In this document: positions 23,914-32,522 of the stretch, piece after piece
Layout: each line of letters opens with the position of its first letter
Position numbering within the stretch: position 1 is the stretch's first letter
Assembly: GCA_963662155.1 (NCBI GenBank)
Contig: OY759269.1
Coordinates: 19,192,864-19,256,863, forward strand
Direction: 5' to 3'
DNA: 64,000 nt
DNA from: Lamellibrachia columna
Taxonomy: Eukaryota; Annelida; Polychaeta; Sabellida; Siboglinidae
The notes under the pieces: generated by a model
The model's input: only the letters and a program-made list of their open reading frames with translations
Databases searched by the model: none
What the model was told of the DNA's origin: nothing
Position numbers and translations under genes: made by a program

Positions 23914-23917
23914 AAAG
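23909..23917 (+). promoter_or_regulatory. TATA-like box TATAAAAAG
   Basis: Overlaps the ATPase stop codon and lies 34 nt before the ATG at 23951. The motif resembles the box at 26491. It is the likely core promoter of the core-like gene, by inference from motif and spacing. Confidence 0.45.
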
Positions 23918-23950
23918 ACTACACGCGTGGATAGTCTCTTCATTCGCATC

Positions 23951-24319
23951 ATGTCTGAGCTGGTGAAGAGACACTTTGTGTGCATACAGACACTGAACAG
24001 AATCAAGAGCAACAAACTGAAAAGGGCCATCATCGCCAATGCCGACGCCGATCTGCTGTGTGCACTAGCCGAGTGTGCCTACAATATATTAAAAAAGAAC
24101 ATTCCATTTAGCGAATTACAGAGGCGACGTTTGAGTAAATACAGGACGAAGTTACGCAAGTTGGCTCAGAGACGAACGCCAGCTGCCAGGAGAAGACGCA
24201 TCTTGCTGCAACAGCAGGTCGGCGAGGGACAGAGCGGAGGTTTCCTATCGGCCTTCCTAGCACCGTTGGCAAGTTCGGTCTTTCTACCCTTGCTTCGAGA
24301 GGTGCTGCTCACGAGGTAG
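23951..24319 (+). CDS. Small basic core-like protein (adintovirus/adenovirus pX-like)
   Basis: Intact 122-codon ORF. An N-terminal helical half contains KRAIIANADADLLCALAECAYN, broken here as KRAIIANADA and DLLCALAEC; then comes a very basic stretch (RRRLSKYRTKLRKLAQRR, then ARRRRILLQQQ). A glycine-hydrophobic tail follows (GGFLSAFLAPLASS). This layout is widespread in Polinton/adintovirus genomes and recalls adenoviral basic core polypeptides, which compact DNA. The assignment is by architecture, not a domain search. It is identical in length in copy 2. Start chosen at the ATG downstream of the TATA-like box. Confidence 0.6.
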   Translation: MSELVKRHFVCIQTLNRIKSNKLKRAIIANADADLLCALAECAYNILKKNIPFSELQRRRLSKYRTKLRKLAQRRTPAARRRRILLQQQVGEGQSGGFLSAFLAPLASSVFLPLLREVLLTR

Positions 24320-24331
24320 AGAGAGAGAGAC

Positions 24332-25129
24332 ATGGAACACGCACGCAAGATGGCCTTGGTGGACCCACGAATGTTGGACACGCTTCGTTCACACCCACCA
24401 CCCCCGACGGACACCTTAGGTAAGAAGGTGCAAGCCCTCGATGACGAGATGATGACCATCCTCGATAGAAAGGACCTCGACGACAGGACCAAGGTAACAC
24501 TATACAATCAGGTGTTGCAACGGTGCAACGTCTTGTCCGATAAACACGTCAAGGAACCGGTACGCGTGATCGCGGTGAACGAGCCTGGGGCGGGGGCGGG
24601 GGTGGATGGAGCAGTAGGAGATCCTGTAACTAGCGGAAAATAGGCCGACGTCGTGGACACCGTTCCCAAGACCATGCAAGTCAAAGCCAGACGTTTGATG
24701 GAGCATATGAAAAGAAACATCTTTTGGACCGCTCGTGGCGAACTGATCCACGAGGGTGTGCCGGTTACCGGAAGTAACGTGGTGGATCTCGTGAATGATA
24801 TGTTGCGTAAGAGAAAGACCGATCCAACGGGATGGCAACCATTCGCAAGACAACTCCTTGCCATGAACCTACCCATGGAGTTGGTCGGTAACGTTGTCAG
24901 GAGAGACTACATACTTCAGGCGACGACGCCGACGATGACATCCACTCCAGGTCGTCGTCGTCGAATGCCGACTACTCCTCGCTCTGGTGGTGGTGCGGGT
25001 AGTGCACGAAGATCGCTCAGTTGGACACCCCTCGCTCGTCGACGCAGTCAGATGGAACATTCCATGCTCACCCCACCTCAAGAACGTCAACGCAAGTTTC
25101 TAGCGTCATTGGCTAGGGAAGACATTTAA
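24332..25129 (+). pseudogene. Conserved Polinton protein of unknown function, split by in-frame TAG
   Basis: One frame of 265 codons interrupted by TAG at 24641-24643. The N-terminal part has a proline run and a helical segment (KVQALDDEMMTILDRKDL). After the stop the frame continues with ARRLMEHMKRN, then GELIHEGVPVTGSNVVDLVND and GWQPF, a pattern I recall from Polinton-type ORFs with no assigned role. The C-terminus is basic, glycine/arginine/serine-rich and likely disordered. A GA repeat (24319-24331) precedes the start. The same stop is in copy 2. Confidence 0.6.
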
Positions 25130-25168
25130 GACGGTGCGACACGTGTCCATAGCACAGTGTGCGCTACG

Positions 25169-25291
25169 ATGTCGAGCGATCCACACGACACGTACCGTTC
25201 CGTCATCGTTGCGATATTTTGCGGTGGACTTTACTTTATTGCTGACGCTATAGCACGAAGTCTTATACAACAGTCGCTATTCGGGGTATGA
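25169..25291 (+). CDS. Tiny membrane ORF 1 (40 codons)
   Basis: Reads MSSDPHDTYR, then a hydrophobic segment (VIVAIFCGGLYFIADAIA), ending LFGV. There is one predicted membrane helix. Its TGA overlaps the next ATG in the tetranucleotide ATGA (25288-25291). It is open in both copies. The compact overlap supports a real gene; the function is unknown. Confidence 0.5.
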   Translation: MSSDPHDTYRSVIVAIFCGGLYFIADAIARSLIQQSLFGV

Positions 25292-25434
25292 TTTCACTAC
25301 TAGATTATCAGTCATTCGTCATCGTTGTGGGTGTGGTAGTGGGTGTTCTGGTGTACGAACTCGTCGTCACTCGTCAAGAACCGTGCTGCGGAGTCAACGT
25401 CACAACCACCACCAATCCATCGGAATTCTTTTAA
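25288..25434 (+). CDS. Tiny membrane ORF 2 (48 codons)
   Basis: Reads MISLLDYQ, then FVIVVGVVVGVLVYELVV as a single membrane helix, followed by a short Cys/Thr-rich tail (CCG, TTTT). Its TAA shares one base with the integrase ATG (TAATG at 25432-25436). It is open in both copies. Possibly a virion or membrane accessory peptide; not recognised. Confidence 0.5.
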   Translation: MISLLDYQSFVIVVGVVVGVLVYELVVTRQEPCCGVNVTTTTNPSEFF

Positions 25435-26536
25435 TGTCGCCTAGGAAAGAACAACCACTGAGGACGGTCTACTTCAATCCGAGAAGGGTAGGTAGTTAAG
25501 GTGGAGTCGATGCCTTGCGACGCGTCACGCGCATGCCACGAAATTTTTTCGCGGAATGGTCGGAACAGGACGCATATACCCTACACAAACCGGCTAGACG
25601 TCATTTCTAGAGACGACGCGTCATCGTGGGTAGTCTACGTCAGCAGTGGCAGGCCGATCTCGTCGATCTGTCGAAGTTGAAAAAGGACAACGACGGTATG
25701 ACTTTTCTCCTCACTGTGATCGACGTCTTCTCGAAAGTGGCCTGGTGTGTTCCTATGAAGAACAAGTCCGCGGCGTCGTTGGTAGCAGCGCTTGACACCA
25801 CGTTCAGCAAAGACTGGCCAAAGACGTTGCAGACAGGTCAAGGACTGGAATTTCTGAATAAATCCGTTCAGGCTCTATTGAAGAAGCACGGCATCCATCA
25901 CTTTTCCACGCACAACGCAGAGACGAAGGCGAGCGTCTTGGAAAGATTCAACAGAACGTTGAAGACGCGCATGTGGCGATACTTCACGAAACATCAGACG
26001 TGGCGATACATCGACGTCCTTCAGGACTTGGTGCAATCGTACAACAACACCCCCACCGCAGAATCGGTATGGCTCCGTCACATGTAAGTCCACTGAATCA
26101 AGAACAGGTGTGGCAACGTCTGTACGGTCACGACGGTAAGGGCGTGGCCAAGTTGCGCGTGTCGGATTGCGTGCGCATCAGCAAGTACAAAGGTAAGTTC
26201 GAAAAAGGCTACGCTGTGAATTGGAGCGAAGCGATGTTCACGATACACGAGGTTCATCCCTCCGATCCACCCGTGTACCGATTGAGGGACGATCTCGGCG
26301 AAGTGCTGGATGGCACCTTCTACGAAATGGAATTGCAGAAGGTGTCGGTACCCGCCGATAAAATGTACTACGTAGAAGCGGTACTGCAGCGTCGTAAGGT
26401 AGGTAGACGAACGGAGGCTTTGGTGAAATGGTTCGGCTACCCCTCCAAATTCAACAGCTGGATCGATGCCAAGGCACTCGTCCACTCCACTATAAAGCCT
26501 AGCCGCGCGTATGGTGACACTTCACACGTGAAATGA
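25434..26536 (+). pseudogene. Retroviral-type (rve) integrase with C-terminal chromodomain, inactivated
   Basis: Would integrate the element into host DNA. The core begins QADLVDLSKL (first catalytic Asp, about 25653) and has the family Glu in ASVLERFNRTLK (about 25930-25965). At the usual position of the second Asp the sequence reads QTGQGLEF, with GGT at 25836-25838, so a key acidic residue is missing. In-frame stops lie at 25497-25499 and 25608-25610, and a frameshift at about 26060-26087. The tail contains an SH3-like segment and a chromodomain (YYVEAVLQRR, then ALVKWFGYPSKFNSW). It ends ATGA-overlapping the next gene. Confidence 0.9.
26491..26497 (+). promoter_or_regulatory. TATA-like box TATAAAG
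   Basis: Lies inside the integrase tail, 36 nt before the ATG at 26533. Spacing and sequence parallel the box at 23909. It probably drives the late structural block beginning with the membrane protein. Confidence 0.45.
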
Positions 26537-26850
26537 CACAAGACACGACAACACAGGCCTTCGCCACCACCACCATCATAGAAGAGGACGTAGTAGCAGC
26601 AGCAGCAGCAGAGGACAGTACTGACGCGCAGAGCGACGAGGACAGCACTCCTTGGCATCTGTTCGGTACCGTGTGTCCTAAAGAGGAAATAGTCTTTCTG
26701 TGTCAGGTCCTCGTCTTGTTCATGGTCATCCTGATAAGCAGTTACAACCTGACCACAGGTCACGAGAATTATAATCTGTGGACGGCTCTGTTGAGTAGTT
26801 CTTTGGGTTACCTGCTCCCCAATCCCACGTTGAGACGCAATGGCGACTGA
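26533..26850 (+). CDS. Two-helix membrane protein of the Polinton structural block
   Basis: Intact 105-codon ORF. An acidic/alanine-rich N-terminus (residues 15-40) precedes two hydrophobic segments at about 53-70 (IVFLCQVLVLFMVILISS) and 82-95 (LWTALLSSSLGYLL). The pattern NLTTGH between helices and SLGYLLPNP near the end recurs in Polinton ORFs I recall, without known function. It overlaps the integrase end by 4 nt and the minor capsid start by 11 nt. Open in both copies. Confidence 0.6.
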   Translation: MTQDTTTQAFATTTIIEEDVVAAAAAEDSTDAQSDEDSTPWHLFGTVCPKEEIVFLCQVLVLFMVILISSYNLTTGHENYNLWTALLSSSLGYLLPNPTLRRNGD

Positions 26851-27543
26851 TTTCTACCTGACACTGCCTAGCAACGTTTCCATGAAGATGTATCCAGACA
26901 ATACGTTGGCCCATTACATCACAGACTTGCCTCGACGTATCGACCTTACTGGCGAGTGGGCGTGCGGGTTAGCAGAGATACAGTATCCACATACGTGGTA
27001 CAACGTTACAGAGGAAGATGTCTGGTTCTTCCTCAGTGAGAAAAATCATACGGGTCTTACCCCGAGTACGAAGTTAGCCTCTGGGTATTACAAAGGTCCT
27101 GTGGCATTGATGAACAGTGTAAACAGGGGTCTGCGACGTATAACGACGGATAAGGCACGAGCTAAATTGAGCTACAGCGCCGTCACGTGATTATGCCATC
27201 TACACACAGTCCTGATGCTCCGTACCCCTTCCGTAAAGAAGCTGAAGACGTGGTGAACATGACTCGTGGGTTCGATACCATCTACGTCTACACGGACGTC
27301 GTGGAGTCTCGTATAGTGGGTGACAGTCTCGCGCCTTTGTTGCGAGCCCTCCCGGTTGGCGGAAGTCACGGTGCCACGGTATCTGATCGGTTCACTAACA
27401 TTCACTACGTGCCTCTGTTGTACTCGCACTTCAAGTCGATCGAGATGGATATAAGAGACGACACCGGACGGTTCGTGCCATTCGAGTACGGTAGAGTGAC
27501 GGTGACGCTTCATTTTCGACGGCGCAGGACCGGACTGTTCTGA
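26840..27543 (+). pseudogene. Penton-like minor capsid protein, frameshifted
   Basis: Vertex (single jelly-roll) capsid protein by order and sequence. The first frame has FYLTLPSNVSMKMYPDN, then ITDLPRRIDLTGEWACGLAE and IQYPHTWYNV. The second frame ends PFEYGRVTVTLHF. These are characteristic of Polinton minor capsid proteins. The first frame ends in TGA at 27188-27190 and the second frame takes over around 27165-27190, so a frameshift splits the gene. Copy 2 has the same break. The gene is followed 2 nt later by the next ATG. Confidence 0.82.
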
Positions 27544-27545
27544 AG

Positions 27546-27965
27546 ATGAATTACAACGATTATTACGCGCGTCAGGCGGGTGGTGCACTGCCCTACTTCG
27601 CCGGTGCCCAATACCAACGAGGTCACGGACAAGGCAGTCTGTTCGGAGGTCTGCTGCGCAGCGCCATGCCACTCATCAAGAGAGGTGCCGTGGCGTTGGG
27701 AAAGGGGGCGTTGAAGACCGGCGTGCGCATAGCCGACGACGTCATGTCCGGACAGAGCATAAAAAAGGCAACCAAACGACGCGTCACGGATGCTGGTAGG
27801 AATCTGATGCGTGGCCTTTTGGCCCCTGGCGTGCGAGCTCGTAAACGTATCAAACGCGCGCCGGCGAAGAAAGGACTCACTTCAGCAAAGAGACGATGCA
27901 AGAGACAGACGTCTACGAAACGTGAGGCCGACGTATTCGATAACGACGATGGCTTTCGTACATAG
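27546..27965 (+). CDS. Glycine-rich basic core/pVI-like virion protein
   Basis: Intact 139-codon ORF. The N-terminal part is AGGALPYFAGAQYQRGHG followed by GSLFGGLLRSAMPLIKRGA, an amphipathic glycine-hydrophobic helix. A strongly basic C-terminal half (RKRIKRAPAKKG, then KRRCKRQ) follows. Such proteins sit beside the capsid genes in Polintons and adintoviruses and are compared with adenoviral pVI or core proteins; I cannot decide between them by eye. It overlaps the major capsid start by 17 nt. Open in both copies. Confidence 0.62.
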   Translation: MNYNDYYARQAGGALPYFAGAQYQRGHGQGSLFGGLLRSAMPLIKRGAVALGKGALKTGVRIADDVMSGQSIKKATKRRVTDAGRNLMRGLLAPGVRARKRIKRAPAKKGLTSAKRRCKRQTSTKREADVFDNDDGFRT

Positions 27966-29236
27966 ACAATCGTGCGAAGGGGTCAAGACCGAACTGGATC
28001 TCTTTACCGTACCCCCTACTCAGACCAGCATCGTCGACAGTTACGTAGTGGAACATCAACCCATGGCCTCTCTGGACTCGGGTGGACCGATAGAATTCCT
28101 GATACCCGGATCGGGCGACGATTACCTGGATCTCGCCAACACGATGCTACACGTGCAGGTGAAGGTGACACGAGCCAACGGGGACGATCTCGATTTGATC
28201 GATCCCGTGGGTCCAGTCAATAACTGGCTGCATTTGCTGTTCAGTCAAGTCGACGTCTACCTGAACGGCACGCTCGTGACCCCTTCGACCAACACGTACG
28301 CGTATCGTGCTTACATCGAGACGCTGCTGAGCTACGGTCCCGATGCCAAGGACACGCAACTGACGGGTCAGCTGTGACACAAGGATACGGCCACCCGCAT
28401 GGATGCCGTCGAGATATTCGACCGAGCCGCGGCTAACGCAGGGTTCGTGGCTCGACGAGCGAACATCGTAAGGAGTCGCACGGTCGACCTGATGGGCCGT
28501 CTCCACGTGGATCTCTTTCTGCAAGATAAATTCCTGATCAACGGCGTCGATGTCAAGATACGACTGGTTCGCAGTAAGCCTGCTTTTGCACTCATGGCTG
28601 GTGGGGCCAACCCCGATTACTGGATAAACATCGTCAATGCCACCTTGTTTGCAAAGAAGGCCACCCTGAATCCGACCGTGCAGATGGCGCACATCAAGGC
28701 TCTGGAGAAGAGCACGGCCAAGTATCCGATGCGATCCGTCGAATGCAAGGTGTACTCCTTTCCCGCAGGCGCTCGGTCCTGTTTCTCGGCACTCTGCCGA
28801 AACGTCTGGTGCTGTGCTGCTTCGATAACGATGCGTACGACAAGAATCCGTTTCACGCCAAGAACAACGCCATCAACTTCCACGCAGTGTACGTGGACGG
28901 ACGCCAGATACCCTCCAAACCTTTCCAGCCGAATTTCGACGACGACCTCTTCGTCAGGAGCTACATGAGCCTGTTCACCTCGACCGGCAAAATTTGGCAG
29001 GACGAGGGGAACGGTCTGACTCGCAGCGACTTCCGGCACGGCTACACATTCTTCGGTTTTGACCTGACCCCCGACCAGTGCGACGGCCCCTGCTTCCATC
29101 TGGTACAAGGGCAACCTGCGCATTTTCGCTGCATTTTCGCAACGCGCTGCTGAACACCGTGAACGTCATAGCCTACGCCGAGTTCGAGTCCGTGCTGGAA
29201 ATCGACAAGAGCCGCAACATCATCTACGACTACTGA
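27949..29236 (+). pseudogene. Double-jelly-roll major capsid protein (hexon-like), inactivated
   Basis: Main shell protein. The N-terminus has ELDLFTVPPTQTSI, then GPIEFLIPGSGDDYLDLAN and FSQVDVYLNGTLV. The middle has VDLMGRLHVDLF and the C-terminal part FDNDAYDKNPF and YTFFGFDLTPDQ, ending RNIIYDY. These blocks are typical of Polinton major capsid proteins. There is an in-frame TGA at 28375-28377, a frameshift between about 28755 and 28790, and another near 29130-29153. The final TGA is 29234-29236, 1 nt before the protease ATG. All lesions recur in copy 2. Confidence 0.88.
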
Positions 29237-29237
29237 G

Positions 29238-29714
29238 ATGGACACCATCCAGATCGCTAGACTACTGACGATGGACCCGCGCACCAGATCGATATTTCGC
29301 GGTGTTGTACCCAAAGACGGACTGCCCACGACGATAGACGGCGCTCTGCCCGCGGCCTTCGTGTGCAACACCGACGACGGGGACGAACCGGGCGAACATT
29401 GGATAGCGCTGTACCTGGACGCCGACGGACGCGGCGATTACTTCTGCTCGTACGGTCTGCCGCCACGACACGCGGCGTTCCGTACCTTCCTGAACGAACA
29501 TTATTCCGATTGGACCCATAATACCAAGAGGCTTCAGAGTCCTCTGTCTAACGTTTGTGGACAATATTATGTAGCTTTTGTATTGCTTCGTTGTAACGGC
29601 TTTCCGATGAGAACTTTTGTTAACTTATTCGGCACCGATCTAGTAGCTAACGATTGCCGCGTATTTGATTGGCTTAAACAGCTGCGACAAGGTAGACTGT
29701 ATTATCGCACGTAA
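29238..29714 (+). CDS. Adenain-like cysteine protease, open reading frame intact
   Basis: 158 codons. It would cleave virion precursor proteins. The expected catalytic set is visible: His54 in GEHWIALYLD, acidic residue around Asp67 in GRGDYFCSYG, Gln100 and Cys107 in LQSPLSNVCGQYYVAF. Length and order match Ulp1/adenain-type proteases of Polintons. It is one of the few element genes without a stop or frameshift. Copy 2 differs by one residue near the C-terminus (Arg versus His). Base composition becomes more AT-rich in the last third. Confidence 0.88.
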   Translation: MDTIQIARLLTMDPRTRSIFRGVVPKDGLPTTIDGALPAAFVCNTDDGDEPGEHWIALYLDADGRGDYFCSYGLPPRHAAFRTFLNEHYSDWTHNTKRLQSPLSNVCGQYYVAFVLLRCNGFPMRTFVNLFGTDLVANDCRVFDWLKQLRQGRLYYRT

Positions 29715-30190
29715 TAGATGTAGTACATAGATTGACCCTCTGGCGAGGTGGACGCACCACCCCTAAGCTCGCGACCTCTGGCGTGATGGTAAACATCCGC
29801 AAGTCGCCTCGTCATCGATCACCCTCGAGCCACTGGCGAGGTGGAGACACCCCTAAGCTCGCGACCTCTGGCATGATGGTCAACATCCGCAAGTCAAGTC
29901 ATCAATCGTCATATTCATTATAGACGTAGTCGTAGTGGTGATATTACACGCTACCCTTGTTGTATCACCATGCTGCTTGTGTTGTTCAATAAAATACGTG
30001 TGCACTCGTACCATACCGTGTTGCGTTGGTTTCTCGTCTCCATTAGTCCCTTTGATAATAACCCTATTCACAATTGCTGCTTATGGGTCACTCCGTCAGG
30101 GTCATGCCGCAAACGTCTACAGGCTGGGGTTACGACAGTTATTGTTAGCTCCAGTCGACAGGGGTTACGGCTAGGGTTAGAGTTAGCTCG
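29715..30190. repeat. Polinton 3' non-coding region with 94-bp repeat and start of terminal tandem repeat
   Basis: Two direct copies, about 94 bp apart (starts 29739 and 29833), share CTGGCGAGGTGGA, CCCCTAAGCTCGCGACCTCT and CATCCGCAAGTC. After AT-richer sequence, the last 75 bases enter GGGTTA-containing tandem repeat seen in full at the end of copy 2. No convincing gene is present. Confidence 0.7.
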
Positions 30191-30390
30191 NNNNNNNNNN
30201 NNNNNNNNNNNNNNNNNNNNNNNNNNNNNNNNNNNNNNNNNNNNNNNNNNNNNNNNNNNNNNNNNNNNNNNNNNNNNNNNNNNNNNNNNNNNNNNNNNNN
30301 NNNNNNNNNNNNNNNNNNNNNNNNNNNNNNNNNNNNNNNNNNNNNNNNNNNNNNNNNNNNNNNNNNNNNNNNNNNNNNNNNNNNNNNNNN
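30191..30390. other. Assembly gap (200 N)
   Basis: Exactly 200 undetermined bases, probably a placeholder of unknown true length. It hides the 3' end of Polinton copy 1 and the junction to the host region. Confidence 1.
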
Positions 30391-31302
30391 ATTCGAACTT
30401 CTGCCCCAATTGCTGTTTCAATCAAACAGACAAATGTTGATAGCTAACACAGCATTGCACATTCATAATATGGTTTATTTGATGAAATAATAATAATCTA
30501 GTTTTCAGCTGCTGACTAGTGATTTAAAATACGGTTAAAGCCTACGGTATCTAGCAATGGTTGGTTTATATAGAAACCACCTGTGATATAAGGATGGAGG
30601 CATCTAATTGTTTGATACTTAAAAAATACTTAAAGGTGCTTAATCATTTAGATTTTTTTGCTAGTTTCATTTCAAATTAAGTTTGCGAAAAACCATACCT
30701 AACTAGTATCCACTACAACATGCTAGCTCATTTGTGCAACTTTTGTATGTAGTTTTTTTGTGAAATCATCAGACAAACTATTAAATTAGTTAATGCTTGT
30801 TCAGGCATTTCCTGAAGTGAAAATCGAAATGCTGAAAAATCACAATTTTGTTCCTTGGTGATTCTTTCAATGATTTGAACAAAAATAGGCATTTTTTAAG
30901 TAAATCGACTGCGGATGTTACTATTCACAAACTATTCACACACTACATATTTGGACACCAATGAACCTGATTTGCGATAGGCCAAATCAGTTGAGGAAGC
31001 AGTTTTAATTTCTGTATTTGAATGTATTTATGTTCCGGTTTGTTGGAATGTGAAATTTGACATTGTCTTAACTCTAAAGAATTCACATCAGTCACATCAG
31101 TCATGAAGGCCAAGAGATTTTGGAGAAATAACTTTCTTCAGAGGTAAAACGATGTCAGATTTCTGTAGTGTTTTATTCATGGATTCTTCTTTCTATTTAC
31201 ATGTTGACATAATAAAATAATTCATAATTCACACACAAAACATGTTTATGCAACCCCATAGATGTAATTTACTGAAACTTAATATTGCTCTATGTTCGAC
31301 AG
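30391..31302 (+). other. AT-rich intron or upstream region without recognised gene
   Basis: No coding or repeat signature was recognised. It ends in the acceptor of the first visible host exon (TTCGACAG at 31295-31302). A signal-peptide exon for the host gene was sought here and not found. Confidence 0.5.
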
Positions 31303-31401
31303 CCTGCCCTGAGAATTGCGCCACATGTCCAGCAGATAACAAGGCAGACTGTCACTCATGCTTACCATCATATGCTTTTGACAAGGACAAGGTTTGTAAA
31401 G
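31303..31401 (+). CDS. Host gene exon A: cysteine-rich repeat
   Basis: 99 nt, bounded by acceptor TTCGACAG and donor G/GTAAGTACT, intron phase 1 on both sides. The frame reads CPENCATCPADN, then CHSCLPSYAFDKDKVC, i.e. CxxxCxxC and CxxC spacing typical of furin-like or EGF-like cysteine-rich extracellular repeats. Symmetric 1-1 phase allows tandem duplication of such exons, and exon C is a close relative. It is the first exon I can see; a signal peptide exon must lie upstream or in the gap. Confidence 0.75.
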
Positions 31402-31439
31402 GTAAGTACTTTTACTCCCCCCGCCTGCTGTGATTGCCA

Positions 31440-31790
31440 TTGATGTTGCTCTCCTCTTTATCCCTGAAATCCGGGATGAGGCTGGCACCAATATTGGTCA
31501 TACATTTTTTTCCTTCGTCACTGATCCCGTTTCACTGCCATATCCACTCCCCCTATCCCTCGCTCTCATTCTCCACTCCCCTCCAACTTCCACCAAATCT
31601 CTTCATGCATTCCTCCCAACTCAGTCTTCTCCTTCTACCCTTCACTATAAGTGCATCAGCTCTCTTGGTCAACAGTTCCCCTTTCATTCGTTCCACGTGT
31701 CCAGCCCACTTTAATCGGCTCCTCACCGGCTTCCTCTCAAGAGACTCTTTCACACCAATTCCTTCTTCAGCTCATTATGATTAATATAAT
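31440..31790 (-). pseudogene. LINE 3' ORF fragment in intron A-B
   Basis: The minus-strand frame at 31553-31753 reads SRLKWAGHVERMKGELLTKR, then RRRRLSWEECMKRF. This is the hallmark C-terminal end of a non-LTR retrotransposon ORF2 (RxLxWxGHVxRM and the later GRPRxRWxD-type block). It is truncated on both sides and antisense to the host gene. Confidence 0.7.
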
Positions 31791-31935
31791 CTCTGAAATT
31801 ACGATGCACTGTTAGCATGAATAAACATATGAGTTTTCTGTTCACGGCATACTTTGTCTTAAATTAGTATTAAATGGATTTATGTAATTGAAATGTTCCT
31901 GTCCAGTGTGTTATACTGGGTATCTAAACCTATAC

Positions 31936-32024
31936 AGCTAACAAAGGAGACCAAATAAATCTATTGGTATATCAGAGTAACAAAAGGAGACCAAATAAAT
32001 CTATTGGTATATCAGAGTAACAAA
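31936..32024. repeat. Tandem duplication of about 43 bp
   Basis: The block GGAGACCAAATAAATCTATT plus GGTATATCAGAGTAACAAA occurs twice in immediate succession. It is an intronic slippage or duplication scar. Confidence 0.85.
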
Positions 32025-32099
32025 TATATTGGATTTTATAAGAACTTGAGTCAGAAAAACTAAAAAATTGACAGCTTAATGTTTGTTTTGTGTTCCAAA

Positions 32100-32200
32100 A
32101 ATGAATCACTTACTTACTTAATCCTCTTGGCCCCTTCAGGAGCATAGGGCGTCAACCATGTTTCTCCACCTCACTCTCTTCTGGGTTAGAATGAATCACT
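32100..32200 (-). mobile_element. 79-bp LINE 3' end with 11-bp target-site duplication
   Basis: The insert 32111-32189 carries, on the minus strand, GACGCCCTATGCTCCTGAAG and a TAAG repeat tail, as at the 3' ends of LINEs. AATGAATCACT flanks it at 32100-32110 and 32190-32200. It is a severely 5'-truncated insertion. Confidence 0.7.
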
Positions 32201-32399
32201 GCAATATAAACATTCAGTCATGTAGTCATTCATATGCCACTTTTTTGTGAATTCATAATATTAATTATATATTAACCACCTTGATACAAAATGTATTCAC
32301 CCATTGACAAATACCCAACTAACAGAAATGGCTATGGCTTGTCTTATTTCCCGCTTGTGCAGATGTAATATTGTATGTTATTTCTTGTCTTATTTGCAG

Positions 32400-32522
32400 C
32401 TTGTTCCGTGCTAACATTTAAAAGTTGCAACAACTGCACAAATGCAGACAGCAATGGTAACAATATTTGTCTGGCATGCATGGACGATTACAGCCTGAAG
32501 ACAGACAAGTCTGCCTGTGCCG
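32400..32522 (+). CDS. Host gene exon B: cysteine-rich repeat
   Basis: 123 nt (41 codons) with acceptor TTATTTGCAG and donor G/GTAAAACA, phase 1-1. The frame reads ACSVLTFKSCNNCTNADSNG, then NICLACMDDYSLK and ACAG. Cysteine spacing resembles that of exons A and C with a short insertion. It is an extracellular repeat by inference and shares no other recognisable motif. Confidence 0.72.

Larger units (their letters stand above)
19366..30190 (+). mobile_element. Polinton/Maverick (adintovirus-like) element, copy 1
   Basis: Defined by its gene set: protein-primed PolB, A32/FtsK-like packaging ATPase, rve integrase with chromodomain, penton-like and major capsid proteins, and adenain-like protease, all on +. 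The region is clearly richer in G+C than its flanks. The 5' end is fused to a (GTGC)n tract with no terminal inverted repeat visible. The 3' end runs into the 200-N gap. Most core genes carry stops or frameshifts, so this is a fossil. Both Polinton ends are incomplete here; copy 2 shows the 3' end. Confidence 0.93.

Noticed and set aside
24308..24335. Purine-rich tract before the ATG at 24332 as a ribosome binding site
   Set aside because: It is a GA dinucleotide run in a eukaryotic element; no Shine-Dalgarno role is expected.
28617..29123. 168-codon ORF antisense to the major capsid gene
   Set aside because: It is the shadow of a recognised capsid reading frame and has no motif of its own.
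19366..30190. Interpretation as a live adintovirus genome
   Set aside because: There are multiple stops and frameshifts in PolB, ATPase, integrase and both capsid genes, and the 5' end is missing.
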